Shown here piece by piece: positions 7,281-14,886 of a stretch of DNA of 32,382 bases. The stretch covers positions 1-32,382 of the forward strand of contig JAIOXC010000002.1 in assembly GCA_021741795.1 (NCBI GenBank), written 5' to 3'. This DNA is from Ilumatobacteraceae bacterium (GTDB lineage: Bacteria; Actinomycetota; Acidimicrobiia; Acidimicrobiales; Ilumatobacteraceae). The position numbers and the translations under genes are program-made. Within the stretch, counting starts at the first letter, position 1. Each line of letters begins with the position of its first letter. Under the pieces are notes generated by a model, which did not search any database, was not told the DNA's origin, and saw only the letters and a program-made list of their open reading frames with translations.

Positions 7281-8725
7281 TGAACCACGTGCTGAAGGCA
7301 ACAGACATGGTTCTCATCGATGGCGTACCGCATCCGATTGGGGAAGAGATTGCTGATCGATATCGGGAAGGGGACCTGATTATCGGCGTGAGTGGTGGAC
7401 GTCTCTTGCATGTTCCACAGGCTGATCTACTCGTGGCAACTAATGCTGTCTCGCAAAGTGTCGAGGCGTTTGATCTCTTAAAGAGCGTTACGAGCGAACA
7501 GATCTCTCAATTTTTTCATACTTTTGCTCAAAAGCTCGAAGATGATGCAGTCTTTGCCAAGATCAAATCTAGTAATGAAGACGATGTTGCATCTGCTCTG
7601 CAGCGCGGACGCACAACAACCCGCTTGATATTGACCGATGCGATGCGTAGCGATATGGTCGCGGCACTTCGCACATGGGGCGATACTCCTCATGTTGACG
7701 GTTCCGAGATGGAATCTGTAGATCATCAAGGCTGGTCGGTAACGGCCGCGAAATCATCATTGGGCGTTGTCGCTTTTGTGTTCGAGGGACGACCAAACGT
7801 TTTTGCGGATGCGACTGGAGTTTTGAGATCGGGAAACACTTGCGTGTTTCGCATCGGTAGCGATGCTCTTGGCACCGCGCAGGCAATTATGACTCTTGCA
7901 GTGTTGCCAGCGCTCGAATCATGCGGTCTGCCTGTTGGTGCAGTAAGTCTTGTTGAATCACGATCGCACGCGAGTGGCTGGGCTCTCTTTTCCGACAAGC
8001 GCGTTTCGCTAGCGATAGCACGGGGTAGCGGGGAGGCAGTATCGCAATTGGGTGCAGTTGCCCGGCAGTTTGGTATCGCGGTCAGTCTGCATGGCACAGG
8101 TGGGGCATGGATGATTGCTGGTGAGCATGCCGATGCTCAATGGTTCAGCAATGTTGTCGTCAGCTCGCTAGATCGCAAAGTATGCAACACGCTGAATGTG
8201 TGTTGCATTGTGCTCTCTCGAGCGAGTGTGCTGGTGCCGCTGTTCGTTGACGCAATAAATCGAGCAGCTTTGTTGCGAGACACAATCGCGGTTATTCATG
8301 CCGATGTGGCATCGCAAAAATTTATTGCAGCACAGAACGAATCAATGCAAGTGCACAATTTATCGGTAGATGAACTTAGCTCTGAATGGGAGTGGGAGAA
8401 TGCGCCTGAGTGCTCGTTGGTTATTGTGAACGATGTTGACGAAGCAATTGCGCTGTTTAATCGATATGCGCCGAGTTTCATTGTGTCAATCATTTCGGAC
8501 AACGAAGATGAATTAGAAAAGGTTTGGCGTGACGCCAACGCACCATTCGTAAGTAATGGCATGACGCGCTGGGTAGATGGCCAGTTTGCTTTGAATAAAC
8601 CGGAATTGGGTTTGTCTAATTGGCAGAACGGTCGAACATTCGGTCGCGGTGGCATTCTGTCGGGAGACTCGGTATTTAGTGTGCGATATCGCGCACTGCA
8701 ACACGACGCAGATTTGCATCGCTAG
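7280..8725 (+). CDS. ProA-like aldehyde dehydrogenase (gamma-glutamyl phosphate reductase family) with N-terminal extension
   Basis: 481 residues, longer than typical ProA (about 415-420). The core matches ProA: GVVAFVFEGRPNVFADATG for the nucleotide-binding region, SGNTCVFRIGSDA, GLPVGAVSLV, and the catalytic cysteine in VCNTLNV (C302). The extra N-terminal segment of roughly 60-70 residues (GVPHPIGEEIADRY through LLHVPQADLL) is not part of ProA as I know it. ProA reduces gamma-glutamyl phosphate in proline synthesis. No proB is adjacent, the partner is a Gfo/Idh/MocA enzyme and the sequence is divergent, so this may act on a different acyl phosphate or aldehyde. Calling it proA outright would be unsafe. 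Confidence 0.75.
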   Translation: MNHVLKATDMVLIDGVPHPIGEEIADRYREGDLIIGVSGGRLLHVPQADLLVATNAVSQSVEAFDLLKSVTSEQISQFFHTFAQKLEDDAVFAKIKSSNEDDVASALQRGRTTTRLILTDAMRSDMVAALRTWGDTPHVDGSEMESVDHQGWSVTAAKSSLGVVAFVFEGRPNVFADATGVLRSGNTCVFRIGSDALGTAQAIMTLAVLPALESCGLPVGAVSLVESRSHASGWALFSDKRVSLAIARGSGEAVSQLGAVARQFGIAVSLHGTGGAWMIAGEHADAQWFSNVVVSSLDRKVCNTLNVCCIVLSRASVLVPLFVDAINRAALLRDTIAVIHADVASQKFIAAQNESMQVHNLSVDELSSEWEWENAPECSLVIVNDVDEAIALFNRYAPSFIVSIISDNEDELEKVWRDANAPFVSNGMTRWVDGQFALNKPELGLSNWQNGRTFGRGGILSGDSVFSVRYRALQHDADLHR

Positions 8726-8748
8726 TCAAGAATGCTTGCCAGCGCATG

Positions 8749-9582
8749 CTATTGCAAGAGTAAGTTGTCGATAAGTCGCACGCCGTCGAGCACGCCCGCG
8801 AAGAGCACCACTGCATTTCGGGCTTCAGCAACAGTGTTGAGCGTGTCTTGTTGCACAATTTCTAGATATTCCACGTGAATGCTTGGCACTAATCCAAGAA
8901 TCTTGAGACCCTCACTTTTGAGCATATGTGAGCGTGTCTCTCCTTGTGCATGCAACGTTGCAATTGCCTGAAGAGCGCGTGGGATCACTTGCGCTTGAAG
9001 TCTTGATGCAACACTCAAACGTGCATTGCGACTAGAGAGCGCCAACCCATCCGTGTCGCGGACTGTTTCAAGGAGCACGATTCGAATAGTTGGATGCAAA
9101 TCATCGGACATGGCGCGGATAACTGCAACTTGCTGATAATCCTTTGCCCCAAAAATCGCAATGTCGGGTTGCACGATGTCGAATAGACGATGTACGACAG
9201 TAACGACGCCCGCAAAATGACCGGGTCTTTGTCTACCTTCATATTCGTTGGCTATAGAAGATGGTGTGAGATAACGATCAAAGTCGGCTGGAAATAGTTC
9301 TTGTTGGTGAGGTGCAAAAACTACGTTTGCTCCCGCTGTAATGCTGGCAAGATAGTCGGATTGCTCGTCGCGTGGGTAGTTGTCGTAGTCATTTACGTCG
9401 CCGAACTGCAGCGCGTTAACAAAGATAGAAACAACTACGAGGTCGCACTGTTGAGCAGCATGGGCAATCAGTGAATGGTGCCCGCTATGGAGTGCCCCCA
9501 TCGTGGGAACAAATGCAACTGTCTGATTGGCAACACTCTTTCGCCAAGCACTGAATTCGTTAGTGGAATGAATGAGCATCAT
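8749..9582 (-). CDS. panC: Pantothenate synthetase
   Basis: 277 residues from ATG 9582 (ATG 9579 also possible). It ligates pantoate and beta-alanine using ATP, the last step of pantothenate synthesis, in the cytosol. The HIGH-type motif is visible in PTMGALHSGH, the region IFVNALQFG follows (family: NPxQF), then EYEGRQRPGHFAGVVTVV, and GAKDYQQ contributes the KMSKS-like loop region. The ORF extends 25 codons upstream, but those lie inside panB in another frame. The gene overlaps the 3' end of panB by about 23 bp, indicating translational coupling. Confidence 0.95.
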   Translation of the reverse strand: MMLIHSTNEFSAWRKSVANQTVAFVPTMGALHSGHHSLIAHAAQQCDLVVVSIFVNALQFGDVNDYDNYPRDEQSDYLASITAGANVVFAPHQQELFPADFDRYLTPSSIANEYEGRQRPGHFAGVVTVVHRLFDIVQPDIAIFGAKDYQQVAVIRAMSDDLHPTIRIVLLETVRDTDGLALSSRNARLSVASRLQAQVIPRALQAIATLHAQGETRSHMLKSEGLKILGLVPSIHVEYLEIVQQDTLNTVAEARNAVVLFAGVLDGVRLIDNLLLQ

Positions 9583-10393
9583 CTGGCCACTGTCCGCTGC
9601 GAACTTCTTGAACAAAAGCCGTACAAGCATCAATACTGGCGGTGCGGATGTCTGCAAATTGCTTGGTGAATTTCAGTTCATGTGTGGTGAGCCCAAGAAT
9701 GTCGTGCAGCACCAATACTTGTCCATCGCAATCTGGGCCAGCACCAATTCCGATAGTCGGAATTGAAACCTTCTGGGTGATCTCTTGAGCGAGTTGTCGG
9801 GGTATGCCTTCAAGTACGACTGCAAATGCGCCGGCTTGCTCAACGGAATGTGCGTCTTCAAAGAGTCGCTCACGACCACCAGCTTCTCGATTATCGGCAC
9901 GGCCTTGCACGCGGTGACCACCCATGCGGTGGTAGCTCTGAGGTGTAAGACCGATGTGCCCCATGACGGGGATGTCGACGCGACTGATTGCCGAGATGGT
10001 GTCAAACATGTTGACTCCACCCTCAAGTTTGACGGCCGACGCACCGGCCTTGATGAGACGAATGGCGCTGCGCACGCCTTGCTCGGAATTGACTTGGTAC
10101 GAACCAAAAGGCAAGTCGCCAACAAGTAGCGCCCGCGGGTTTGCCCGCGACACGAGCCGCACGTGATATTCCATTTCCTCAAGAGTCACAGGAATTGTGT
10201 TGGCTACACCTTGTACAACCGAACCAACAGAATCGCCAACAAGGATGATGTCGACTCCCGATTCGTCAACAATTGAGGCGAAGGTTGCATCGTAAGCAGT
10301 AATCATTGTGATGCGTTGTGCTGCATTTTGTACTGCACTTCTTGACATCTTGCGTTCAAGGATCGATGGAACTGTTACACGTTGACGGATCAT
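9560..10393 (-). CDS. panB: 3-methyl-2-oxobutanoate hydroxymethyltransferase (ketopantoate hydroxymethyltransferase)
   Basis: It transfers a hydroxymethyl group from methylene-tetrahydrofolate to 2-ketoisovalerate to give ketopantoate. Motifs include ITMITAYDATFASIVDESGVDIILVGDSVG, PFGSYQ, KLEGG, PVMGHIGLTPQS, IPTIGIGAGPDCDGQVLVLHDILG. ATG 10393 is chosen because it makes an ATGA overlap with the upstream esterase stop and gives a 277-residue protein of normal length; an ATG four codons upstream (10405) is possible. It is followed by panC in the same operon. No panD or ketopantoate reductase gene is in the window. Confidence 0.95.
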   Translation of the reverse strand: MIRQRVTVPSILERKMSRSAVQNAAQRITMITAYDATFASIVDESGVDIILVGDSVGSVVQGVANTIPVTLEEMEYHVRLVSRANPRALLVGDLPFGSYQVNSEQGVRSAIRLIKAGASAVKLEGGVNMFDTISAISRVDIPVMGHIGLTPQSYHRMGGHRVQGRADNREAGGRERLFEDAHSVEQAGAFAVVLEGIPRQLAQEITQKVSIPTIGIGAGPDCDGQVLVLHDILGLTTHELKFTKQFADIRTASIDACTAFVQEVRSGQWPDDAHSFH

Positions 10394-11820
10394 GCGTTCA
10401 TCCAAAAGTCATAGACAAGATTGTCGGAAGTCTTCTCGTGTGATTGAGCAATGCTGCTCGGCATGTTGAATATTTTAGTAGCGCGTTTGGACTGATCGTA
10501 CGGTAGCCAATTGGGGTTGCCCAACCGGCCAAGATTCAAGAGATCTCTTGACATTTCAGCACCCAACACACCGTTTGTTGGATCGTCGCTGGTGTAGATG
10601 TGGACCCGTGGGAGTGAGGTGTTGTTGAAGATGAAGGGAATATCGATGCCGTGACTTGCACCCAGCGCTCCATCATAAAGTGGTGAAGCCCACGCAAACA
10701 TATACGACCATGTATTGGTGAGTCCTGCTGGTCTTGATTTGAGCAAGTTCCACATGTGCAGTTTGAAATTGGTATCCGTATCGACTGCCGCAACTATCTG
10801 TGTGGGCGTGTAATCGGGATAGCAGTTGCTGTACAGCGACCATATTGCTTCCGCGCGTTGTGGATGATTTGCGCGTAGCACATCCATTGCTTGATCGGGA
10901 TCAAGACTATTTAATGCTGGGTTGAGCAAATTGAAAATCCGTGACTCATCGCGAGTGGTACCCATCACAAGGTCGACGGGGTTGGACGCAGCAGCGCTCA
11001 CAATGTCAAGTGGCAAAATAGTTCCATCGGCAGTAGGAGAAAACCCTTGGTTCCAGTTGGCAATGTCGAGCAGCATCTTGTCTTGTGCCTGAAGGATTTC
11101 TTGCGTTGTACATGTCTCGAGTTGCGAGAGTGTTTCAACGTTTGCTGCTTTAAGGAAAAGGTCTAGTCCTTGCGCAGCAGATTCGGTTGTACGTAATTGA
11201 CCAATTGATGCGCTCATTGCCCATGCGTGAGCAAAGAGGTTCGCTGCCGGTGTTGAAGCCATCAACGCAATAACACTGCAACCGCCAGCAGATTCACCAA
11301 AGATCGTGACGTTGTGCGGATTTCCGCCGAATGCTTCAATGTTGTCCTGAACCCATTGCAACGCAGCGATTTGATCAAGAATTCCAAGATTGAGGTCGCC
11401 AAGAAAACCAAAAGCACCCAATCGATAACTGATCGTGACTACCACTGCGTTGCCGTCGAGCGAAAGTTGTTGCGAGTCATTCCACGAAAGTGGAGGTGTG
11501 ACGTTGGTAAATGCTCCACCGTGAATCCAGACATAGACGGGGCGTAGTGAAGTCAAATCACTTGGAGTTGTGATGTTGAGAAAAAGGCAATCTTCACTTT
11601 GACCAGAATTATCGGCACTGAGAAGAGTTCTCAATTGGCTATCAACTTGTGGGCACTCAGGCCCAATCTCATTCGCCTCGTAAATACCTGACCAACTTGT
11701 TACAACTGTTGGTGGCTGAAATCTTGTTGCTGACGCAAAGCGGATTCCCTTAAACACGCTCACCCCTGCACCTGAGTTGGTTCCGCGAATCTCACCACAT
11801 GGAGTATTGACCAGTGTCAT
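10390..11820 (-). CDS. Type B carboxylesterase
   Basis: 476 residues from ATG 11820. An alpha/beta-hydrolase of the carboxylesterase/para-nitrobenzyl esterase family. Near the N terminus it has GEIRGTNSG..VFKGIRFA; the oxyanion region is VWIHGGAF; the nucleophile serine is in FGESAGG; the acid is in TTRDESRIF; and the catalytic histidine is in GASHGIDIPFIF. No signal peptide is seen, so it is probably cytosolic. The frame is open to 12060, but the first 80 codons lie antisense to the acyltransferase gene and lack esterase character. TATCCT 6 nt before ATG 11820 fits a leaderless transcript. It precedes panB with an ATGA overlap; a link between the esterase and pantothenate synthesis is not obvious. 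Confidence 0.87.
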   Translation of the reverse strand: MTLVNTPCGEIRGTNSGAGVSVFKGIRFASATRFQPPTVVTSWSGIYEANEIGPECPQVDSQLRTLLSADNSGQSEDCLFLNITTPSDLTSLRPVYVWIHGGAFTNVTPPLSWNDSQQLSLDGNAVVVTISYRLGAFGFLGDLNLGILDQIAALQWVQDNIEAFGGNPHNVTIFGESAGGCSVIALMASTPAANLFAHAWAMSASIGQLRTTESAAQGLDLFLKAANVETLSQLETCTTQEILQAQDKMLLDIANWNQGFSPTADGTILPLDIVSAAASNPVDLVMGTTRDESRIFNLLNPALNSLDPDQAMDVLRANHPQRAEAIWSLYSNCYPDYTPTQIVAAVDTDTNFKLHMWNLLKSRPAGLTNTWSYMFAWASPLYDGALGASHGIDIPFIFNNTSLPRVHIYTSDDPTNGVLGAEMSRDLLNLGRLGNPNWLPYDQSKRATKIFNMPSSIAQSHEKTSDNLVYDFWMNA

Positions 11821-11826
11821 CGCATC

Positions 11827-11843
11827 AGGATACCCATTAGATT
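11827..11843. promoter_or_regulatory. Compact divergent promoter pair between esterase and acyltransferase
   Basis: The start codons are 31 bp apart. The minus strand has TATCCT (11832-11827), 6 nt before ATG 11820. The plus strand has TAGATT (11838-11843), 8 nt before ATG 11852. The hexamers are 5 bp apart, so binding should be mutually exclusive. Neither gene has a ribosome binding site. Confidence 0.45.
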
Positions 11844-11851
11844 TTGAGTGC

Positions 11852-12481
11852 ATGCTTGGGCGACCATTTAGACACCTACTTGAGAGTGGCACAACACGAC
11901 TGTGGGATGTGATGGGCTTGTACGGCGCCATTGGGCCTGATACGAACAAGGGCAAGAGATTTGGAAGATTTGGAACGGGAAGCATCATTTGTTTTCCGCA
12001 GACAACAATTTTCAACGAGAGATATATCCACATCGGCAAAGAAACCATGATCGGTCCCAATGTGGCGTTGTCGGCAGGAATGGTGCCAGGTCAGGTGTGT
12101 CTGACTGATCCTGTGGTTCGTATTGGCGATCGTTGTCTGATTGGACGGGGCAGTGGCATTGTTGGACATCTCTCAATCAACATTGGTAATGATGTTTGGA
12201 CTGGTCATCATGTGTATATCACTGACCAAAATCATGGATATGAAAATGTCAACATTCCTATTTCGCAACAGACTCAAGTAGAACGACCGGTTTCAATTGG
12301 CGACGGCTCGTGGTTGGGTGCTGGCGTGGTCGTGTTGCCGGGATCACAGATTGGCAAACACGTTGTTGTTGGTGCCAACTCTGTGGTGACTGGTCATCTA
12401 CCAGACTTTTGCGTTGCGGTGGGTTCTCCGGCACGGGTGATCAAACAATATTCGCCAGAGGGCTACTGGCAAACTAAATAG
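11852..12481 (+). CDS. Hexapeptide-repeat (left-handed beta-helix) O-acyltransferase
   Basis: 209 residues from ATG 11852. The body consists of hexapeptide repeats such as IHIGKETMIGPNVAL, VRIGDRCLIGRGSGIVG, LSINIGNDVWTGHHVYI and VSIGDGSWLGAGVVVLPGSQIGKHVVVGANSVV. The likely catalytic histidine is in DQNHGYE. The C-terminal GSPARVIK is typical of sugar O-acetyltransferases of the maltose/nodulation/colanic acid type. It probably acetylates a sugar or polysaccharide precursor in the cytosol; the acceptor is unknown. The reading frame opens at 11777, but those codons lie in the esterase gene. The last 8 bp overlap the convergent membrane-protein gene. Confidence 0.85.
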   Translation: MLGRPFRHLLESGTTRLWDVMGLYGAIGPDTNKGKRFGRFGTGSIICFPQTTIFNERYIHIGKETMIGPNVALSAGMVPGQVCLTDPVVRIGDRCLIGRGSGIVGHLSINIGNDVWTGHHVYITDQNHGYENVNIPISQQTQVERPVSIGDGSWLGAGVVVLPGSQIGKHVVVGANSVVTGHLPDFCVAVGSPARVIKQYSPEGYWQTK

Positions 12482-12989
12482 ACAGATCCATTGGTGGTTT
12501 GCACGACTTCATGTAATTATCTGCAGCGAAAGTAGAGAGTTTTTCGCTCAAGGGAATACCCAGCACGATTGATTCGCCAAACGGAACATTCGACCCAAGT
12601 CGGAGTTGGTCTGCATAAGCGCGACGATCACCGATGTATTTGCGGTAGTCGCTGATCCAGAGCGGGATAATTGCTTGACCCTTGGCGTCTTCAGGTTTTG
12701 TTGCCTCAAGCTTGAGCAGCATTTGATCGAGAGTGTCGGTCGCAAGATCTACGATTTTGGCCCGCTCAAGTAATGCATCTACACCGGCATCAGTGATTGG
12801 CCGAAAGTCGGCGAGTGCAATTCTTTCGGTTGCAGCGTCTTTGCAGATCATTTCTGCACGTTCTGTCCACGCTCGATCATTAATCTCATTGACCACTTCC
12901 TTGGACGCGAAAAATAATGCATATACCCACATTGCACCGATCAGAGCAAACAGCACCACAAGTGTCGATGTCAATGCAAGTCGTTTCAT
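12474..12989 (-). CDS. Small membrane-anchored protein of unknown function
   Basis: 171 residues from ATG 12989, supported by a GGAGAA ribosome binding site 6 nt upstream. One N-terminal hydrophobic segment (about residues 4-23) looks like a signal anchor; the rest is a soluble, mainly helical and charged region, probably extracytoplasmic. Two cysteines, one in EMICKDAA and one in YMKSCKPPM at the C terminus, could form a disulfide. I do not recognise the family. It is divergent from the ABC exporter genes across a 115-bp region containing repeated ATTGTCA sites, so joint regulation is possible but not shown. Confidence 0.7.
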   Translation of the reverse strand: MKRLALTSTLVVLFALIGAMWVYALFFASKEVVNEINDRAWTERAEMICKDAATERIALADFRPITDAGVDALLERAKIVDLATDTLDQMLLKLEATKPEDAKGQAIIPLWISDYRKYIGDRRAYADQLRLGSNVPFGESIVLGIPLSEKLSTFAADNYMKSCKPPMDLSI

Positions 12990-13054
12990 GTTGGTTCTCC
13001 GAGTGGTCCTAGTGCTCTGATCGTATGTGCTGGCTCGCGGTGATTTTGCTCTAC

Positions 13055-13103
13055 TTGACAATTTGTGCGATGAGTCACAATTGTCATATTGCTAGATTGT
13101 CAA
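13055..13103. promoter_or_regulatory. Putative operator: three ATTGTCA sites in the promoter of the ABC exporter operon
   Basis: TTGACAAT at 13055-13062 is the inverted copy of ATTGTCAA at 13096-13103. A third copy, ATTGTCA, lies at 13080-13086, 16 bp before the last, inside the palindrome ACAATTGT (13077-13084). The last copy overlaps the probable -10 (TAGATT, 13093-13098) and ends just before GTG 13105. This arrangement suits a dimeric repressor. No regulator gene is adjacent. Confidence 0.35.
13093..13098 (+). promoter_or_regulatory. Putative -10 (TAGATT) for a leaderless ABC exporter transcript
   Basis: TAGATT lies 6 nt before GTG 13105, with no Shine-Dalgarno between. The same hexamer precedes the starts at 11852 and 17461. 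Confidence 0.45.
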
Positions 13104-13104
13104 T

Positions 13105-14886
13105 GTGACGGTGCCTGCGAATGTGACGGAATCTCTTGTTGTTGAGGAAACCCCAGTGCAAAGTCGACTACGGACTGGCATAGGTCTCGTTCGAGACTTG
13201 CTCAAGTTTCACCCTCGTCTCTTTGCGATTGCTGTCGCTGGCGCATCCCTCTATGCAGTGTGCACCGTGGCATCGAGTTTCGGTGTTGCGTTTTTGGTGG
13301 ACAGCGTTATTTTGCCGACTTTTGAAGCGGGACAGATCGACACAAGCGTCTATATGACCGGTGCAGCAATTGTTATCGGTATTGGATTGTTGAGAGCCTT
13401 CGGCGTCGTGGTGCGACGAAGTTTTGCAGGCATCAATAATTGGCGAACTGTCGAGTCGTTGACAATGTTGTTGGTGCGACAGATCATGACCCAACCATCG
13501 GTTTGGCATAAAAGGCGGATGACTGGAGACTTGGTCGCACGAGTCGGCGTCGATTCCGATGCTGCAGCCGAAGTGCTTGGACCTTTGCCGTTCAGTACGT
13601 CAGTTGTGTTGCTTGTGTTTCTTACTGGCGGTTGGCTGATCGTAGTTGACATTCCTCTTGGCTTGATTGCGATTTCGGTAATTCCTATATTGCTGTTGTT
13701 GAACGTTGGGTATCAACGACGAATTGACAAGCATTACGACACTGCACAACACGAATTAGGTGCCTTGTCGTCTGCGGTGCATGAGAGTTTCGACGGCGTG
13801 ATGGTTGTCAAGGCATTTGGTGCCGAAGATCGCGAGACTCGACGTCTGTCGTTGATCTCCACAAGGTTGAAGGATGCGCGAGTGCGGGCAGTATCGGCGC
13901 GCTCAACATTTGAAGCGCTACTCGATGGCGTGCCATCACTAGTCAATATTCTGCTCTTGGTTGTGGGTGCGATGCGTGTTGAGTCACGAAGCATGACAGT
14001 TGGAGAACTCACGAGCTTTATTTATCTGTTTACGTTGCTCATCTTTCCGCTGCGAATCATCGGTTACGTGCTGAGTTCGGTGCCGCACTCTGCGAGTGGA
14101 TACAAAAGAGTGCGAGAGATATTGGATGAACCTACTGTTTTTGATCCCTCATTATTGATTGCACATGCGCCTGACGGTGTGGGAGTAGCGCTCGAGGATG
14201 TTTCGTTTTCATTCAATGATGAATCTCCAGTTGTTCTTGATTCTGTTTCGTTTCGCATACCAGCAGGAAAAACTGTCGTCGTTGTAGGCGCCACTGGTTC
14301 TGGAAAGTCAACTCTTCTCGCAGTGATGGCGGGTCTACTCCAACCGTCACAAGGTCGAGTTGAACTGGCCGGGAAACATGCTTCGATCGTGTTTCAAGAA
14401 CCATTCTTATTCTCGGGATCAATTGAGTACAACATTTGTCTTGGTAGAGAGTTGTCAGACGAGATGATTGCTGAGGCTTTGTACTTGTCGGCCTCTGACA
14501 GTTTTGTTTCAGAACTAGCAAATGGAACAAAGACAATGATCGGCGAGCGCGGAATCAGCCTAAGTGGCGGTCAACGTCAACGAATTTCGCTTGCTCGAGC
14601 GATTGCACAAGGCGCGGACGTTCTGCTTTTGGACGACACCACTTCAGCGTTGGACACCGTAACTGAAGCAGTCGTTGTGGACCGCTTGCGAGGAATGTCC
14701 CGAAAAGTCACAACGGTGGTTGTTGCGTCTCGACCTTCGACGATTGCATTGGCCGACGATGTGCTTTTTATTGAAGGCGGAAAACTTACCGATCATGGTC
14801 CGCACAGTGCATTGATGTTGGGCAATGAGAATTATCGAAATTTGATGCAGTCATTTGAGCACGATCGTGACGAGGGTGATTCATGA
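13105..14886 (+). CDS. ABC exporter half-transporter with degenerate ATPase site (permease + ATP-binding domains)
   Basis: 593 residues: a six-helix type I exporter membrane domain (about residues 30-330) followed by a nucleotide-binding domain. Walker A is GATGSGKST (395-403) and the signature LSGGQRQ starts at 486. Walker B reads LLLDD with aspartate 511 where the catalytic glutamate normally sits, and the H-loop position is serine 542 (ASRPST instead of AHRLST). This is the pattern of the non-catalytic subunit of heterodimeric exporters such as TM287/288. The next gene overlaps by ATGA and encodes the partner with a canonical site. The exported substrate is unknown; drug-, lipid- or peptide-type compounds are usual for the family. 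Confidence 0.92.
   Translation: MTVPANVTESLVVEETPVQSRLRTGIGLVRDLLKFHPRLFAIAVAGASLYAVCTVASSFGVAFLVDSVILPTFEAGQIDTSVYMTGAAIVIGIGLLRAFGVVVRRSFAGINNWRTVESLTMLLVRQIMTQPSVWHKRRMTGDLVARVGVDSDAAAEVLGPLPFSTSVVLLVFLTGGWLIVVDIPLGLIAISVIPILLLLNVGYQRRIDKHYDTAQHELGALSSAVHESFDGVMVVKAFGAEDRETRRLSLISTRLKDARVRAVSARSTFEALLDGVPSLVNILLLVVGAMRVESRSMTVGELTSFIYLFTLLIFPLRIIGYVLSSVPHSASGYKRVREILDEPTVFDPSLLIAHAPDGVGVALEDVSFSFNDESPVVLDSVSFRIPAGKTVVVVGATGSGKSTLLAVMAGLLQPSQGRVELAGKHASIVFQEPFLFSGSIEYNICLGRELSDEMIAEALYLSASDSFVSELANGTKTMIGERGISLSGGQRQRISLARAIAQGADVLLLDDTTSALDTVTEAVVVDRLRGMSRKVTTVVVASRPSTIALADDVLFIEGGKLTDHGPHSALMLGNENYRNLMQSFEHDRDEGDS

Noticed and set aside
7280..8725. Direct assignment as proline-pathway proA
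   Set aside because: No proB nearby, an extra N-terminal segment and marked divergence; family-level naming is safer.
11821..12060. An 80-residue N-terminal extension of the carboxylesterase
   Set aside because: It lies antisense to the acyltransferase and has no esterase features; esterase homology starts right at ATG 11820, which has its own -10-like hexamer.
13055..13060. TTGACA as a consensus -35 for the ABC exporter promoter
   Set aside because: No -10 lies 16-18 bp downstream; the TAGATT hexamer is 32 bp away. The site fits better as one arm of the ATTGTCA repeats.
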